Of a DNA stretch of 64,000 bases, positions 1-11,434 are shown piece by piece. A program made the position numbers and the translations under genes. Position 1 is the stretch's first letter. The number at the start of each line of letters is the position of its first letter. Origin of the DNA: Polyodon spathula (taxonomy: Eukaryota; Chordata; Actinopteri; Acipenseriformes; Polyodontidae); the NCBI RefSeq assembly GCF_017654505.1, contig NC_054534.1, forward strand, positions 10,718,571 through 10,782,570. Direction: 5' to 3'. Below the pieces are notes generated by a model. It made no database searches. It worked only from the letters and a program-made list of their open reading frames with translations, and had not been told where the DNA came from.

Positions 1-426
1 TTCAGATTTAGGACGAAGCTGCATGACTTACGAATTTCTGATAAGCTGAATTTTTTGCTGGCCCTTTGAACTTTGTATGAACGAGAACTGACTTGAATGT
101 CACATTTGAATGTATTTGTTATGACTTTGGTTCATTAACCCTTTTGAGGGTCACTGATACACTGGCTTCCAGCTCACATTGCCCTTACACTGGTACAAGC
201 CATGCTGTTGTCAAGTCCACAAGGGGATGATGTCTGCTTAGACACATCACTGTTTTCATTGCTCTTGTCTGCCTCTCCACAAGGCATGCAATTATTATTG
301 ATACCTTCTTTGAATGCAGAGTAACAGCTCTCTGGGTTTCCTCAAACAAGTGTTACCAGACTGAATAATATATTATTGAAATGTTTTCAACAACCTTCAA
401 ATGACCTCAGTACAAGGTGTGCCTGG

Positions 427-455
427 TTATTATTATTATTATTATTATTATTATA
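427..455. repeat. (TTA)n microsatellite
   Basis: About nine uninterrupted TTA units. A smaller (AAT)n run lies at about 1438-1456. Confidence 0.95.
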
Positions 456-684
456 CAAAAAAGGGCCTGTCCCTACAACCCGAGGCAGACTACCAGGGAA
501 CTGGTGCAACTGAAGCGAGTATTACAGTGTTGTTAAGAGAACCTATAAATACTTCCAGGCAATCGTGTGTTTTTAGTTCTTGATGGGATAAAGGGATTAA
601 GCTGAGCCCAACTCTCCCCCCTCCCTCCTCCAGTTTAGTGCTACCATATGACTCCATGTACACTAGAACAGTTTGGGGCAGTTC

Positions 685-796
685 AGGCTTTTCAACTCAT
701 ATCCCAGTGCATTCTGGGAAGTTTAGTCCTGCTGTGAAAGGTACCCGAGACAGGTAAAACGTACCTGAATGCATTGTGATGAGAGTTGAAAAGCCT
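685..796. repeat. Short inverted repeat enclosing a ZNF143-like motif
   Basis: AGGCTTTTCAACTC at 685-698 is repeated as an exact reverse complement at 783-796. The similarity continues inward through CCAGTGCATT and its diverged partner. The loop holds GCATTCTGGGAA, which on the other strand resembles the ZNF143/THAP11 motif core TTCCCAGAATGC. It may be a small non-autonomous element; I cannot name the family. Confidence 0.55.
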
Positions 797-3055
797 CCTT
801 CTGCTTTTATGAGTACAGTTTTTTACAACCCAACAGTCGCAGATGTTTAATAGCTGACTGCACTAGTGCAACTGGATCTGCTCATTGTATCCACTGTGTC
901 CCTTAAGGATCACTGCCCCAAGAGAATGCCACATGAGGTCTCCAGAGACTCTTACATGCCATGTTCTTCTTGTGTTTGTATCCTTGATTGACTTTACTAA
1001 CAAGCCTTGAGCTGCCACCTGACAATCTTAATTTTAATCTTAAATCACTGCTCATTTAATAGCCAACCAACATCAGTTGGTGTGATTGAGACTCTGGTCT
1101 CTCATCCTGTTATTGTAATTGATTGGAGTGAAGTTATTAATCCCCATTAAGATGTGTTTATCCTACATTTCTCTTTAACCTTGGTGATGAAAAATGTGTT
1201 TACAAAACGGATGGTAGTTCTCCTCACGACAATCTGACTTCATTTAGGTTTAAAAGGTGCACATTTAGAAGAATCTTATGATCCATTGCTGGCATTAGGG
1301 GTTTAAATCTTCATCAACCACCATACTTTTTTTGTTTTCATTCAGATCAACATTTCGGAATTTAATTTGCTTATCTTTATCAGGATAAAGACAAGTTTGG
1401 AACATTCTCTTTGTTTTACACACAAAGAACCTTCCACAATAATAATAATAATAATAAAACTACAATCACTGCTGTTAATAAATATCTCATAAATCAACAT
1501 TTATTTATACACACATCATTTTAGTTCCTGGTAAACAGCAATAAATCTCACATTGAATTGTTTCTACATTGTTTGTGCACATCTTTCACTATTTCTTATT
1601 GGTACCCCAAATTTTTTTTCCCAACATTATTTCACATTCGACCTGGTTTTCTGAGGCACTCGGAGCTTGCTGGGAACACACTGGTTCACTGTCTTGAACC
1701 AGACGGAAGGTGAGTCGGAGGTAGAAGAGGTGAAGTCAGCTGCACGGCACAGGCTGGACTCTGTTGTGACTGGTTGTTGCTGAATGCTTGGTGATTGTAC
1801 TTGCCTGGCTTCAAGCTTGTTTCCACGAGCACGGACTGACCGCGGGTTCTCTTGCATTGCTCCTGAACTGGCATTGATAAACTACCTGAGTTGAGTGAAA
1901 AGGCATGTTGGCGGTTCTTTCCCAGCAAGCCTTGCGGATAAGGTCGTAATTTGTTTACAAAACCGAGAGAATAAGCACTATTGCTTTGCTTCCAACAATC
2001 CTAACAACTCTTGGGAGCTTTCTGTTACAAGAGTATTAAAGCATGGAGAAACCTGCTCACCACTGAGGTGGGTTACATGTTTACACCCACTCCTCACTTG
2101 ATTGGTCAGTGCTGTGCACTTCCACCAATCCTGCTTTGGGAAAGGTTCTGACAAAAAACAGGAGCAGCTCGGACTGGCAGCCAATGCAGGTCGGCTGAAT
2201 GAACATGGAAACGCAGTATCAGGGGCAGTTGGGTTTTCAACCCAGATTTGAGTTGTGCTTGGGAATGAGTTATTAGTCTTTTCTTCTACCCTCCTTCATG
2301 GGTGCCTCTTCATTTTATTTATGTTTGTAGAATATATTTTCCTGTCTGAATGATTGCTTTTGCTAAACATTTTAATTTGGCAAACATTTAAGAAGGGCCA
2401 GATGACATGATCAGGGTAAATAGGATAAAATTACAATAAACGTCTTTTTCCAAACCTTTATCTTTCTTTCATTACATATGGTAGGTTTTCCTTAGAAACA
2501 GCATGAAATCGTAGGGGGAAACTGTACAGGCAGCATACACTTTCCAGGTCCCTAGCCAAAAATGACAGATTGTACATATTATTTATTAAATCAAATTAAT
2601 AGTGTTCTATGTGCAGTCAGGTCTACAACTCTTAGGGAGTTAATGGAATGGCAGATTTTGCACGATATAAAATAAACGGGGTTGCACTGCTATGTGAACT
2701 ATGGGGTTATAAACAAATGAGCCTAAATAAAAACAACCCATATATTCGCTTATTTGAGTAAGGGTTATCATTAATTAAATACCGAGTTTTTGTTGGCAGA
2801 TTGAAAACAAAGCGATCCTTTCCTCCCTTACTCCTCCACGGTCACACTGCAGGTGCAGATGGTTTAACTTTTGGAGATTTAAAAATAATTGGCATTTAAA
2901 TGTAGAACTGCAAACGTCAAGTGCCAATAAATGAAAGATATTTAAGGTAACAAAATAATCCTAAAAACAGTCCCTGTTGTGCCCTTTCATCTGAACCAAA
3001 AACACATTGGAAATGTGAAAAGTTATCAAAAGTGCCCAGCCATTTAAAGTGGAGA

Positions 3056-3189
3056 TATCAAAAACACAAGCCAAGCCAAGAAACCATTGGGGCAACCTTG
3101 CCCAGCACAAAGCAAATAGGCACAACTGTAAAACCAATGGGGGCCAAGGTTACCCCAATTGTTTCTTCTAACTTGTATCAAAAACACAA
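3056..3189. mobile_element. Palindromic MITE-like element with flanking 14-bp direct repeats
   Basis: The arms at 3079-3103 and 3142-3166 are about 25 bp of near-perfect inverted repeat (AGAAAC.ATTGGGG.AACCTTG). The block is bounded by identical direct copies of TATCAAAAACACAA at 3056-3069 and 3176-3189, which look like a target duplication. There is no coding capacity. The 14-bp duplication is long for a cut-and-paste element, so part of it may be element sequence. Confidence 0.55.
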
Positions 3190-3393
3190 TCTAAATTAGA
3201 AAAAACAAATGTTAAGAAAATTAACTGTTTTCAATAACCTTCTCCTCCATTAATCTCCTCCATTGTAATTATAGAAGGTTCCATTTACCTTAGGATTCCA
3301 CCTCATTTGACGATCGAATCTCAAATTTTATTAAAAGTGAAAGGGGAACCAATGACAAAATCAACAGATTCAAACTTTGAAAATGAGGTTTTA

Positions 3394-3806
3394 TGGGGCT
3401 CCCGAGTGGCGCATCCAGCAAAGGTGCTCCACGTGGATGTGCCCTATAGCCTGGGGATCGCAGATTTGAGTCCAGGCTATATCACAGCCGACCGTAACCA
3501 GGAGTTCCTAGGGGGTGGCGCACAATTACCTCTTGGGTAGGGAGGGCTTAGGTAGGGAAATCCACGGATCACCGCGCATCAGCGAACCCTGTGGCCGATA
3601 GGGCGTCTGTGGTTCTGCAGTGCAGCCTCCAGATCTGTGTTGTCCTCTGGCACTATAGGTCTGGTGGCCTCACTGTGGTTCCACAGTGCGAAAAATGGTT
3701 GGCAGGAGCACGTTTCCGAGGATAATAATTGGGCACACTAAACTGGGGAGAAAACCGGGACAAAAAACTGGAGAGGACTAAATTTATTTTAAAAAATTTA
3801 AAAAAA
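3394..3806 (+). mobile_element. tRNA-derived SINE with perfect target-site duplication
   Basis: The head has the split Pol III promoter of a tRNA: an A-box-like stretch around GAGTGGCGCATCCAGCAAAGG and a B-box-like GATTTGAGTCC. A non-tRNA body and an AT-rich tail (TTTAAAAAATTTAAAAAA) follow. The insertion is flanked by an identical 15-bp direct repeat, GAAAATGAGGTTTTA, at 3379-3393 and 3807-3821, which fixes both ends. The length of about 413 bp, A-rich tail and variable-length duplication are as expected for a SINE mobilised by a LINE. I cannot name the family with confidence. Confidence 0.88.
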
Positions 3807-5569
3807 GAAAATGAGGTTTTACCAAAAAAACATCTGCCTGCAAATCATGTTCTTACTTGAAATATCCTTAACACATAAATTGCTTATGTGGTGTTTTTTC
3901 TCATGTATTGTCCTGTTTATGAAGGTAATAAGCGGTGAAAGAATAGACAGCACCTTCTCGGTTATTTCGCAGCATTTAAAAACCGCTCACAGCTACACGT
4001 TGCTATTCAGCCTTTGTCTTTTTTTTTTTTTACTACTAGACTGTTAAACTACTAGACTTTGCACCAATCACTTTAAGCTAGTTTAACCATCAGTACTGGT
4101 TTGTAAATGCATGGACTGTTTTATTAGATAAAAGAAGCACTTACCATAACAGTGTGAAATTGGTGGGGGTAACCATGGGCATTAATAAAAACATAAATGA
4201 AGGTAGAGTTTCCAGTACAGCAGCCAGGGGAAGTTTCTGTTTTCTAAGCATCATTACATTGTAAAGACTGTGCCTGCTTTGTGCCAATTCCCAGCTCTGT
4301 GTAGAGGAGACTTCCCAACCTACAAGTACTTACCAAGTTAAAATCAAATGTGTAACAAAGTCTACGATACCCATCACTGACAAATCACTGAAAACTCAGG
4401 TCCGTTGCATTGCTATGGCAATGTATGCAGAAGTCAAGCCCAGTATCATTTCCTCACTAATATAAATGTTTGAAACAGCTTTTCAGCAGTAGCTGCATTA
4501 ACCTGTTGTTTTCCATATCTCTTCAGTATTGTTCAGTAAATTCATCACTTTAATACCCAGACATTAAACAGTGATGAGCCCTTCCACATCATTTAAGCCT
4601 GACACTGTACATTTCACATTTTAATTTGCACAGTGGCAGTCCATAATTACCCTATGATAACCATTACTTGAGCAAACAGGCAGGCTCCTTCACAGAGTAG
4701 CACCTCACACTTAAAAAGGTTAATGACAGGGGGATACATGAAGGTACTGTAATTGCCAATGCTGTTCTATTAGAACGGTTATGAAATTCTTACAGAATGA
4801 CAAAGCACATCACAGCTTTGGGCAGCATATCCTGCAACAGTACACAAAAACACATGGAGTTGGTTCAGGTGAACTGGAGATTGTACCACCTGAGGCCAGG
4901 AATAGTTCACAGCTGTGTGATAGTAATGTGGTGAGCCCAGGATTACATTTGCTTGTGTTTTATACTTCTATTAAGAATATGCAGAGAAGTTGCTGCTTCC
5001 AGGTACCTAATCGTTAATCATGGGTTGTGTTTAAACTCTCTCCAGTCGTCGATCTGCAATCAGACCATGTGATCTGCAGTAAAGGTACCATTGCGTTGCA
5101 TTACAAGTATTTACATATCATGAATTATTGTAAAAAAAAAAAAAAAAAAAAACTATTGAAGAACTAAAAGATTCTCCTTGTATTAAAAAAGGGGGATAAT
5201 TAATAATATGTTTATAGAAATAAGGCGCTAGGAAATAGGTTTTAATGAATTTGCTAGCACTGCTTGTATGATCTCGGAATGTGATGATTTGTGATCCTCT
5301 CAAGGATTCTTACCTTACACTGACCTCTAATGGTCATTTTAAGATTGGTGCAATTTTCAGATGTTCACATGCCAGTGTTATTACAATGGTACAGACCAAA
5401 ATAATCTGCTAAAGCACTGTAGTACTGAACACTGCACAATACATGTTACAAACATGTGCATGGTCCAGTGTTGAAAGTTTCTCTGATTTGGACTACTGTT
5501 GCTTGTCACAATAAGTTGTCTTTAGGATTAAACCACCATGACCTGAATGAGAGTGCAATGCTTCTGCAA

Positions 5570-5570
<1 letters not shown>

Positions 5571-5645
<75 letters not shown>
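5571..5645. repeat. (TA)n microsatellite
   Basis: About 37 uninterrupted AT dinucleotides, followed by a short CA-rich stretch. Confidence 0.97.
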
Positions 5646-5646
<1 letters not shown>

Positions 5647-6416
5647 CACACACATATGCACACATTTCCACTGTTCTGCTTCAGCCCATGTCTATGTACA
5701 CGCATTTGAATTTCCATGCTTGGTTACCATGTGTGATAAAGAAAGATAAATATCACATGATTGTAAATCCTGCACCTGAATGCTTCAGTGTCAGTTTTTT
5801 TTTTTTTTAATGAAACTGTTTAGCTAGTCTGGTGCAGTTCAAATAAGGTACAGCCAATTTTACAGCCCTGAACACACAGCGACAGCAGCATACACTGCAC
5901 AGCAAGAGTCATCTGGTGGCAAGAAGGAGGGCATGTCTCTTCACATATTTCAATATTATTTAATCAACTACCTGAATTGATCAGACAACAAAGGGGCTGA
6001 ACATTGTGGATGGTTAAAATGGGAGGTTTTGTTTAAAAAACAGAACTCTTCAGTACAGGTGGTTGTAAAAAGTAGGTTTTTCTGTAGTTTTACACACTGT
6101 ATTCCCACCCTTCCAAATACGTTCATGCGGTTATACAAACTGTGAAAGACTATCACAGCATGTAGTTATAAACAGGCACTGAAACAGTTAAAGTTCACAG
6201 AACTGACATGGGAGTTGAAAGAAATACTGCAGTAAAATGGTTCCTTTTTACTAAAACAGAACTGATTATGGAAGTTAGAAAACCAAAGAATACAGCTGTG
6301 TGCCAAACACTAAGACAGTAACTCCAAGGGCAAAGATCTTTATTATCCAGAACCCAAGTAAAATGAACCCAATAATCTTAGATATTTGATAGAAATGGCC
6401 AGCTAATGGTGTGTAA

Positions 6417-7332
6417 CAGGGGTGTCCAATCATGATCCTTTGTCAACAATGTGTTGGTCAAATATTAAAAAGTGGGCGTCTGCAAATAACGACTATTTTT
6501 TTGCATGTATTATTTCCTACCTGTCACGTGGAATCATTGTCATTGGATGTTCATCTCCCAATATCCAGCATGCTTTTGGTCACGTGACTAGTCAGCTTCT
6601 ATGACAGATAGGGAAAATTTAGGAAATGATAAAATTTGGGCTGAAAAGAAAACACGGTTGATTTATTGAGACGATTTCAAATGGCAGTTTTACTGCGGTC
6701 AGTCAGATAAGTACAAACTATTGCTATTAGTGAATTATTATTTAAACAGAATATTGATTTTTTTTAATTAACGTGATACTGTACTTGGAATAAAGTCAGT
6801 TTGGCAAAGCCTTTTTTCATTACAAGCAGAACATACAAACAAGATCAACACATGATAATAAGCAACTAATCTATTAAAGCAATACTGAAAAATAAAGCGT
6901 TTTGCTGGACACACTACTACAATCGTTATGACGAGTAACTAATTAATAGTGTAAAAACTGTAAATTAATAAGGATTATTAATTTAAGACTTACCATTTAA
7001 AAGTCTGTTTAGTGGTTTCACAGGAAAAAAACAGACCTAACTTACGCCAATTTTTCTATTAACTTGTTTCTCAGTTGTGATTGAGATACACAAATGGATT
7101 AGCAGGTATCAGTTGCATTTAAGGAGTAGAAAAACCAATGTAAAATACCTATTTATAGACATATATGCGGTAATTTACAGAAAGCTAGTTATTTTAAAAT
7201 GCTCAGAGCCTTTGCACGTAACGCACTTCCACCAAGATGGCCGACTTCCTGTTTTCTCCTGTTGTCAAATTTAAACTATATATTTGTAAAAGTTTAAACG
7301 TGTATTAAAGTAAACGTAATCTAGCACCCCTG
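6417..7332. mobile_element. Possible non-autonomous hAT-like element
   Basis: The left end reads CAGGGGTGTCCAATCATGATCC and the right end closes with CACCCCTG, an 8-bp terminal inverted repeat typical in form of hAT elements. The left end also resembles the sequence at 51868. No matching 8-bp target duplication is seen, and beyond 8 bp the ends do not match, so the pairing of these two ends is uncertain. No transposase is visible inside. Confidence 0.3.
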
Positions 7333-7527
7333 ATTACCATCCATTAGTGCAAGTGTGACACACACAAGCACACATGGATGGATGAACGAACGGAGCCCCT
7401 ACTTATCCTCAAAGTACTTAACTATAACATTTTAAAAGTAACTTTAACTCTGCAACTATTTAAGAACTGAAAAAAAGGTCTAATTAAGTAAATTATCAGT
7501 TCACTTAAGGGTCTAGATAAGTAACCG

Positions 7528-7589
7528 AGCTCAGTTGGAATGAAAACCAGCAGACACGGGGTCCCCAGGACCAGGATTGGGAACCACTG
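7528..7589 (-). repeat. hAT-like terminal fragment
   Basis: Read on the minus strand it begins CAGTGGTTCCCAATCCTGGT and continues CCTGGGGACC, the style of terminus seen in abundant non-autonomous fish hAT elements. Only this end is recognisable. Confidence 0.45.
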
Positions 7590-7834
7590 ATTTAGAGGAC
7601 AGATCTCAAACCCTAGTGCACTAGCGCAGACACTTTCAACAGATCTTTAGAACAGACTTTGAAGTTATAAGTGTAAAAAGTTGTTATGATGTTAACAATG
7701 AAAAGAAAATGTACAGGTATGTTAATTAAGAATATATTTTTCGGAACCCCACTACTTGCTCTTTAAGAATGTCCAAACCAAGCCTTTGGATAAGTTTGAC
7801 ATGGGAGCCTTCCAACAAAAAGTGAGACATGAAT

Positions 7835-8129
7835 TCAAGCTTTAAACAGCTTTTATTGTACATTAAGAACCACTGTGCTCACAAAAAAAAAAGAAAAAGA
7901 AAAAAAATTCAGAAGTACCAACCTGTCTTGCTTTTCACACGTTTGGATGCACATGCATAGAAAGTTACAAAGAATACTTAACTGCAAATATACACACTTT
8001 AGTTTAAAAAAAAGTCTAAGTTTTTGTTTGTTTTTTAATTGTCATTTAGAAAACATATGCCAGTGTAAAAGTTTGTGGTTAATAAGATCTACAAAAAGAA
8101 AAGCAAGCTCAATTTCTCAACAGCGTCCA
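7835..8129 (-). other. SUB1: SUB1 3' untranslated region
   Basis: Lies directly downstream of the SUB1 stop codon on the minus strand. It ends just past a canonical AATAAA, which appears as TTTATT at 7852-7857 on the plus strand. The exact cleavage site is inferred. Confidence 0.7.
7852..7857 (-). promoter_or_regulatory. SUB1: SUB1 polyadenylation signal AATAAA
   Basis: Canonical hexamer on the minus strand about 275 bases after the SUB1 stop codon. No competing AATAAA lies between the stop and this site. Confidence 0.75.
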
Positions 8130-11100
8130 CTAGATTTTCTTCACAGCATCATCAATTTCAGAAATCTGATCTTTGAGCTGGTTCCACTGCTCTGGGTTTA
8201 AAGAAATTCCTGAAATAACAAGGACACATTTCTCATGAAAAGGGATAGCAAAGGCCTAAACCATTTATGCAAATGCATGTTTATTGAGTGCTCAATTTTT
8301 CAACGTTTTGCCGTGTTACGAGCAGGGTGGAATCTGGGTGGGATATGAATTACATGTAAAAGGTATGCAGTTTGGGATTAGTTAGGCATGGAGAACGCTT
8401 CTGCCCAGTCACCCAGTAGCTATAAGAGAACGTGACTGGGTGGCAAGCAGTTTTGAATGATGTCTAATGAAATTATTCAAATTGATTCTCCAGCTGCAAG
8501 CCCAAGGCAGACTTTCTAAAATGTTATTAGCGTGTAATTGGTTAAGAAGTCTTTTCAAAGAAGGTTAAGGCAAGAGTCTTAATAAAAGCAAACATTTAAA
8601 GAAACCATCAAAAAGAATGCACACAAAACAGTTGACGTATAGTTATATTTTCACTATTATTGGTGTATAGGTACATTTTCATTATTTATTGGTATATAGG
8701 TACATGTTCATTATTCTGTGTGTACAGGTATATGTTCATTATTCTTGTTTGAAGCATAAAGTTTAGTTATTTGGGTTCAATAGTGCACATTATAAAGGTC
8801 AACGGGCTTTTGTGTAGTAGAAAATCATTTTTAATTTTTTTTAGCCCTTTGCAGTCCATTTATTCAGCGATTGTCAGGCGCGTCAGGTCCAATTTATTTT
8901 CATGTGCGCTGTTTATTTTAAACGTGCTGTTTAAAAAAAAAATTTTCCCCCAGAGTAAAACAGGCTTAAAAGGCACTGAATCGCAAAAGGACACTCAGTA
9001 CTGTATCTCCAGCCAAGCCCCACCCCTTGTTCGCTGTATTTTTCACATACCTCTTTATAGATGTGAATACTGATTGCTCATTTTACCACCAAACTTCTCA
9101 ATAATGCGATTCAAGTCATTATTTTATTTCTGTAATATCAAATAAAAGCTCTGTAAATGTCTGTGATTTTCTTCGCGCGCTGGATGCAGAAGCAGCTAGT
9201 TCCTTTGTTGCGTCCGTGTTATCTCTGTAGTGGATAGGGCTATGAGATATTCCCTTTTTTTCGGTTTCATTCAGCTCCTATCGGTCTCACTCGGCCATTG
9301 AAAGGTTTTCTCTGCTTTTTCCAGAGAAAAAAAGACTGGAGACCTGTGCTTTACGTCAGGGTCCGACATCGGGCTGGAAAGGGAAAATTGTAATGTCGGA
9401 CCTGGTCCGACATTGGACTGCAAAGGGTTAAAGGTTAGGGGTTTATTTTCCATTAGCCATGAACCAATAAACCTAAGAATGATTTTGAACAGCCCTTAAA
9501 ACAATCCATAAAGTAACACAAGAGTTAACTTGCTCAAATTAATTAGCACGAAATGATGTTTCTCAATATGGCTTCCATATTTTGGTCAGTAAAGCACAAC
9601 AGCATGTTATGCAGGATGCTTACTGCTGACTAAGCAAAAGAAAGCTACACACTGCAATGAAAGCATTTGCGTCCATTAGAAACTTCCCCAGAAAACAACA
9701 TGTAAACAATACTTAAAACTTCAGTTTCTTTTACCTTTTCTTCCAGGTTTCATCTCGCCTTCTTGGTCCATCCAGTATTCTCTGATGTCTATCAGGACTT
9801 TGCCTTTAAATTCCCGGACACTGACATACCTCATCTTCCCAATCTGTGGGATTAATAACAGTCAGTCTCTTTCTCTACTAGCATGATACTGTACAGAAAA
9901 CAACACTGTAATACACGCCGTGTATAACCCACAAGTACAAATAGCTACACTGTTTAAACATGACTGACGTGAAGGAGCACACAGGGTTACGCACAGGTTT
10001 TCAGAAATCAATCAAACTGATGTACTGTAGAATACAATGGATTGTGAGCATTTTCTTTATTAAAGAAAAAAAACAATCTAGCACCCCTAACATTGATATT
10101 ATAACAGTCAATAAAGAACCCCCCCCCCCCCCATATAACTGACACAACAAATCATAGGATACTCCTTGTAGCTTCTTTAAAAAAGCTCAAAAAAAAACAA
10201 ACAAAAAACCAATAGTAACTATTAAGTTGACAAAAAAAAAATGTTGACAGTTTTATGGCATTAATTATGCAAGGAGCAATTGACTACTATTGTGAAACTG
10301 CTTTATTAAACAAATACACACATGCAAATGCCAATGTAGAGGCTACTAAAACTATTAAGCAATCACTCCTGTTTTTCTTTGCTGAAAATTGTGGGTCAAT
10401 TCTTATAATATTCAGAACACTTCTCTTGCACATTCTTACTCTTGCACTGTAAAACTGCTGACTTCTGCTGGTTGCACAGTGGCTCCTGCATCATGCAACA
10501 CTGGCTGTGGAATTTGCCACTGATGTTTTCCCTGGGTGCAATGGTCATGGAGTTGCTGTATCTGCAGTTGCAGGACTGCAATGAGAACCGCAGCAGCAGA
10601 AACCACTACTGTTGGGGTTAACAACAAAAAGGAAAGGTGTCCAGGGGTTTACGGACTGCCAAGAACAGGAGGCTGTTTACGCAGGTTCTACTCCCTGGAC
10701 AATGCCAGAGAATGGGGCGCTGGTAAAGGGGGTTGAAGTGGTACCTGAAACATGTTGTCATCCTTTTCATTGCTGCTCTTGGAGGAAGCTCCTCCCCCAG
10801 CTCTGGAACTCTCACCACTCTTCTGCCTCTTTGATGGCTTCTCTGGGGCAGATGGCTTCTTCCTCTTTGCCTATGGAAACAATACACACAGATACAGTCA
10901 GTGCCCCACATAAGCTGTACACAGGGGATTTTACGCACTGAAAACACATGAGTTATGTATGGGGGGGGGGGGGGGGGGGGGGGACAATCAGCGTGAAAAA
11001 GGGTTCATAAGAAAATCCAAGATACTGTATTGAACCACAATTGGGAGAAATCTTGGCACTAATTGGCTGAAAATGTTTGTGTAAATCATGAACCAAGTAC

Positions 11101-11362
11101 AGCTCTGTATCACCCTATACAATTAACAAATTTTGCTTCATAGTCGAATGAAACCTGCTGAATAATGTTACGTTAACATATTGAACTACATACTGCTTTG
11201 TTGTTTTCCATATACTTAACGAAAAACTGACAATTGAAAAAAATGTGACATTTCAAAATCTAACATGAAATATTGTACTACTATTATGGCTTTCAGTAGA
11301 TTTTTGCAATATAATTTTGTAGTTTCTTTGATTACATGATATTAAATAAAATACCTAAATTA

Positions 11363-11434
<72 letters not shown>

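Larger units (their letters stand above)
1..7834. other. Gene-free region downstream of SUB1
   Basis: No exon-like reading frame with splice signals or recognisable protein similarity is visible on either strand. Open frames here are short and low in complexity. The stretch holds a SINE, a small palindromic element, hAT-like termini and microsatellites, listed separately. The rest is AT-rich DNA in which I see nothing. Confidence 0.7.

Noticed and set aside
136..597. A possible TTAA element bounded by TTAACCCTTTTGAGGG and AAAGGGATTAAG
   Set aside because: The proposed ends match only over a few bases and no second copy is visible in the window.
5456..5810. Open frames with alternating Tyr-Ile
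   Set aside because: Translation of the (TA)n microsatellite. The Cys-Val frames at 15.6-16.0 kb and 34.5-34.8 kb are likewise microsatellite translations.
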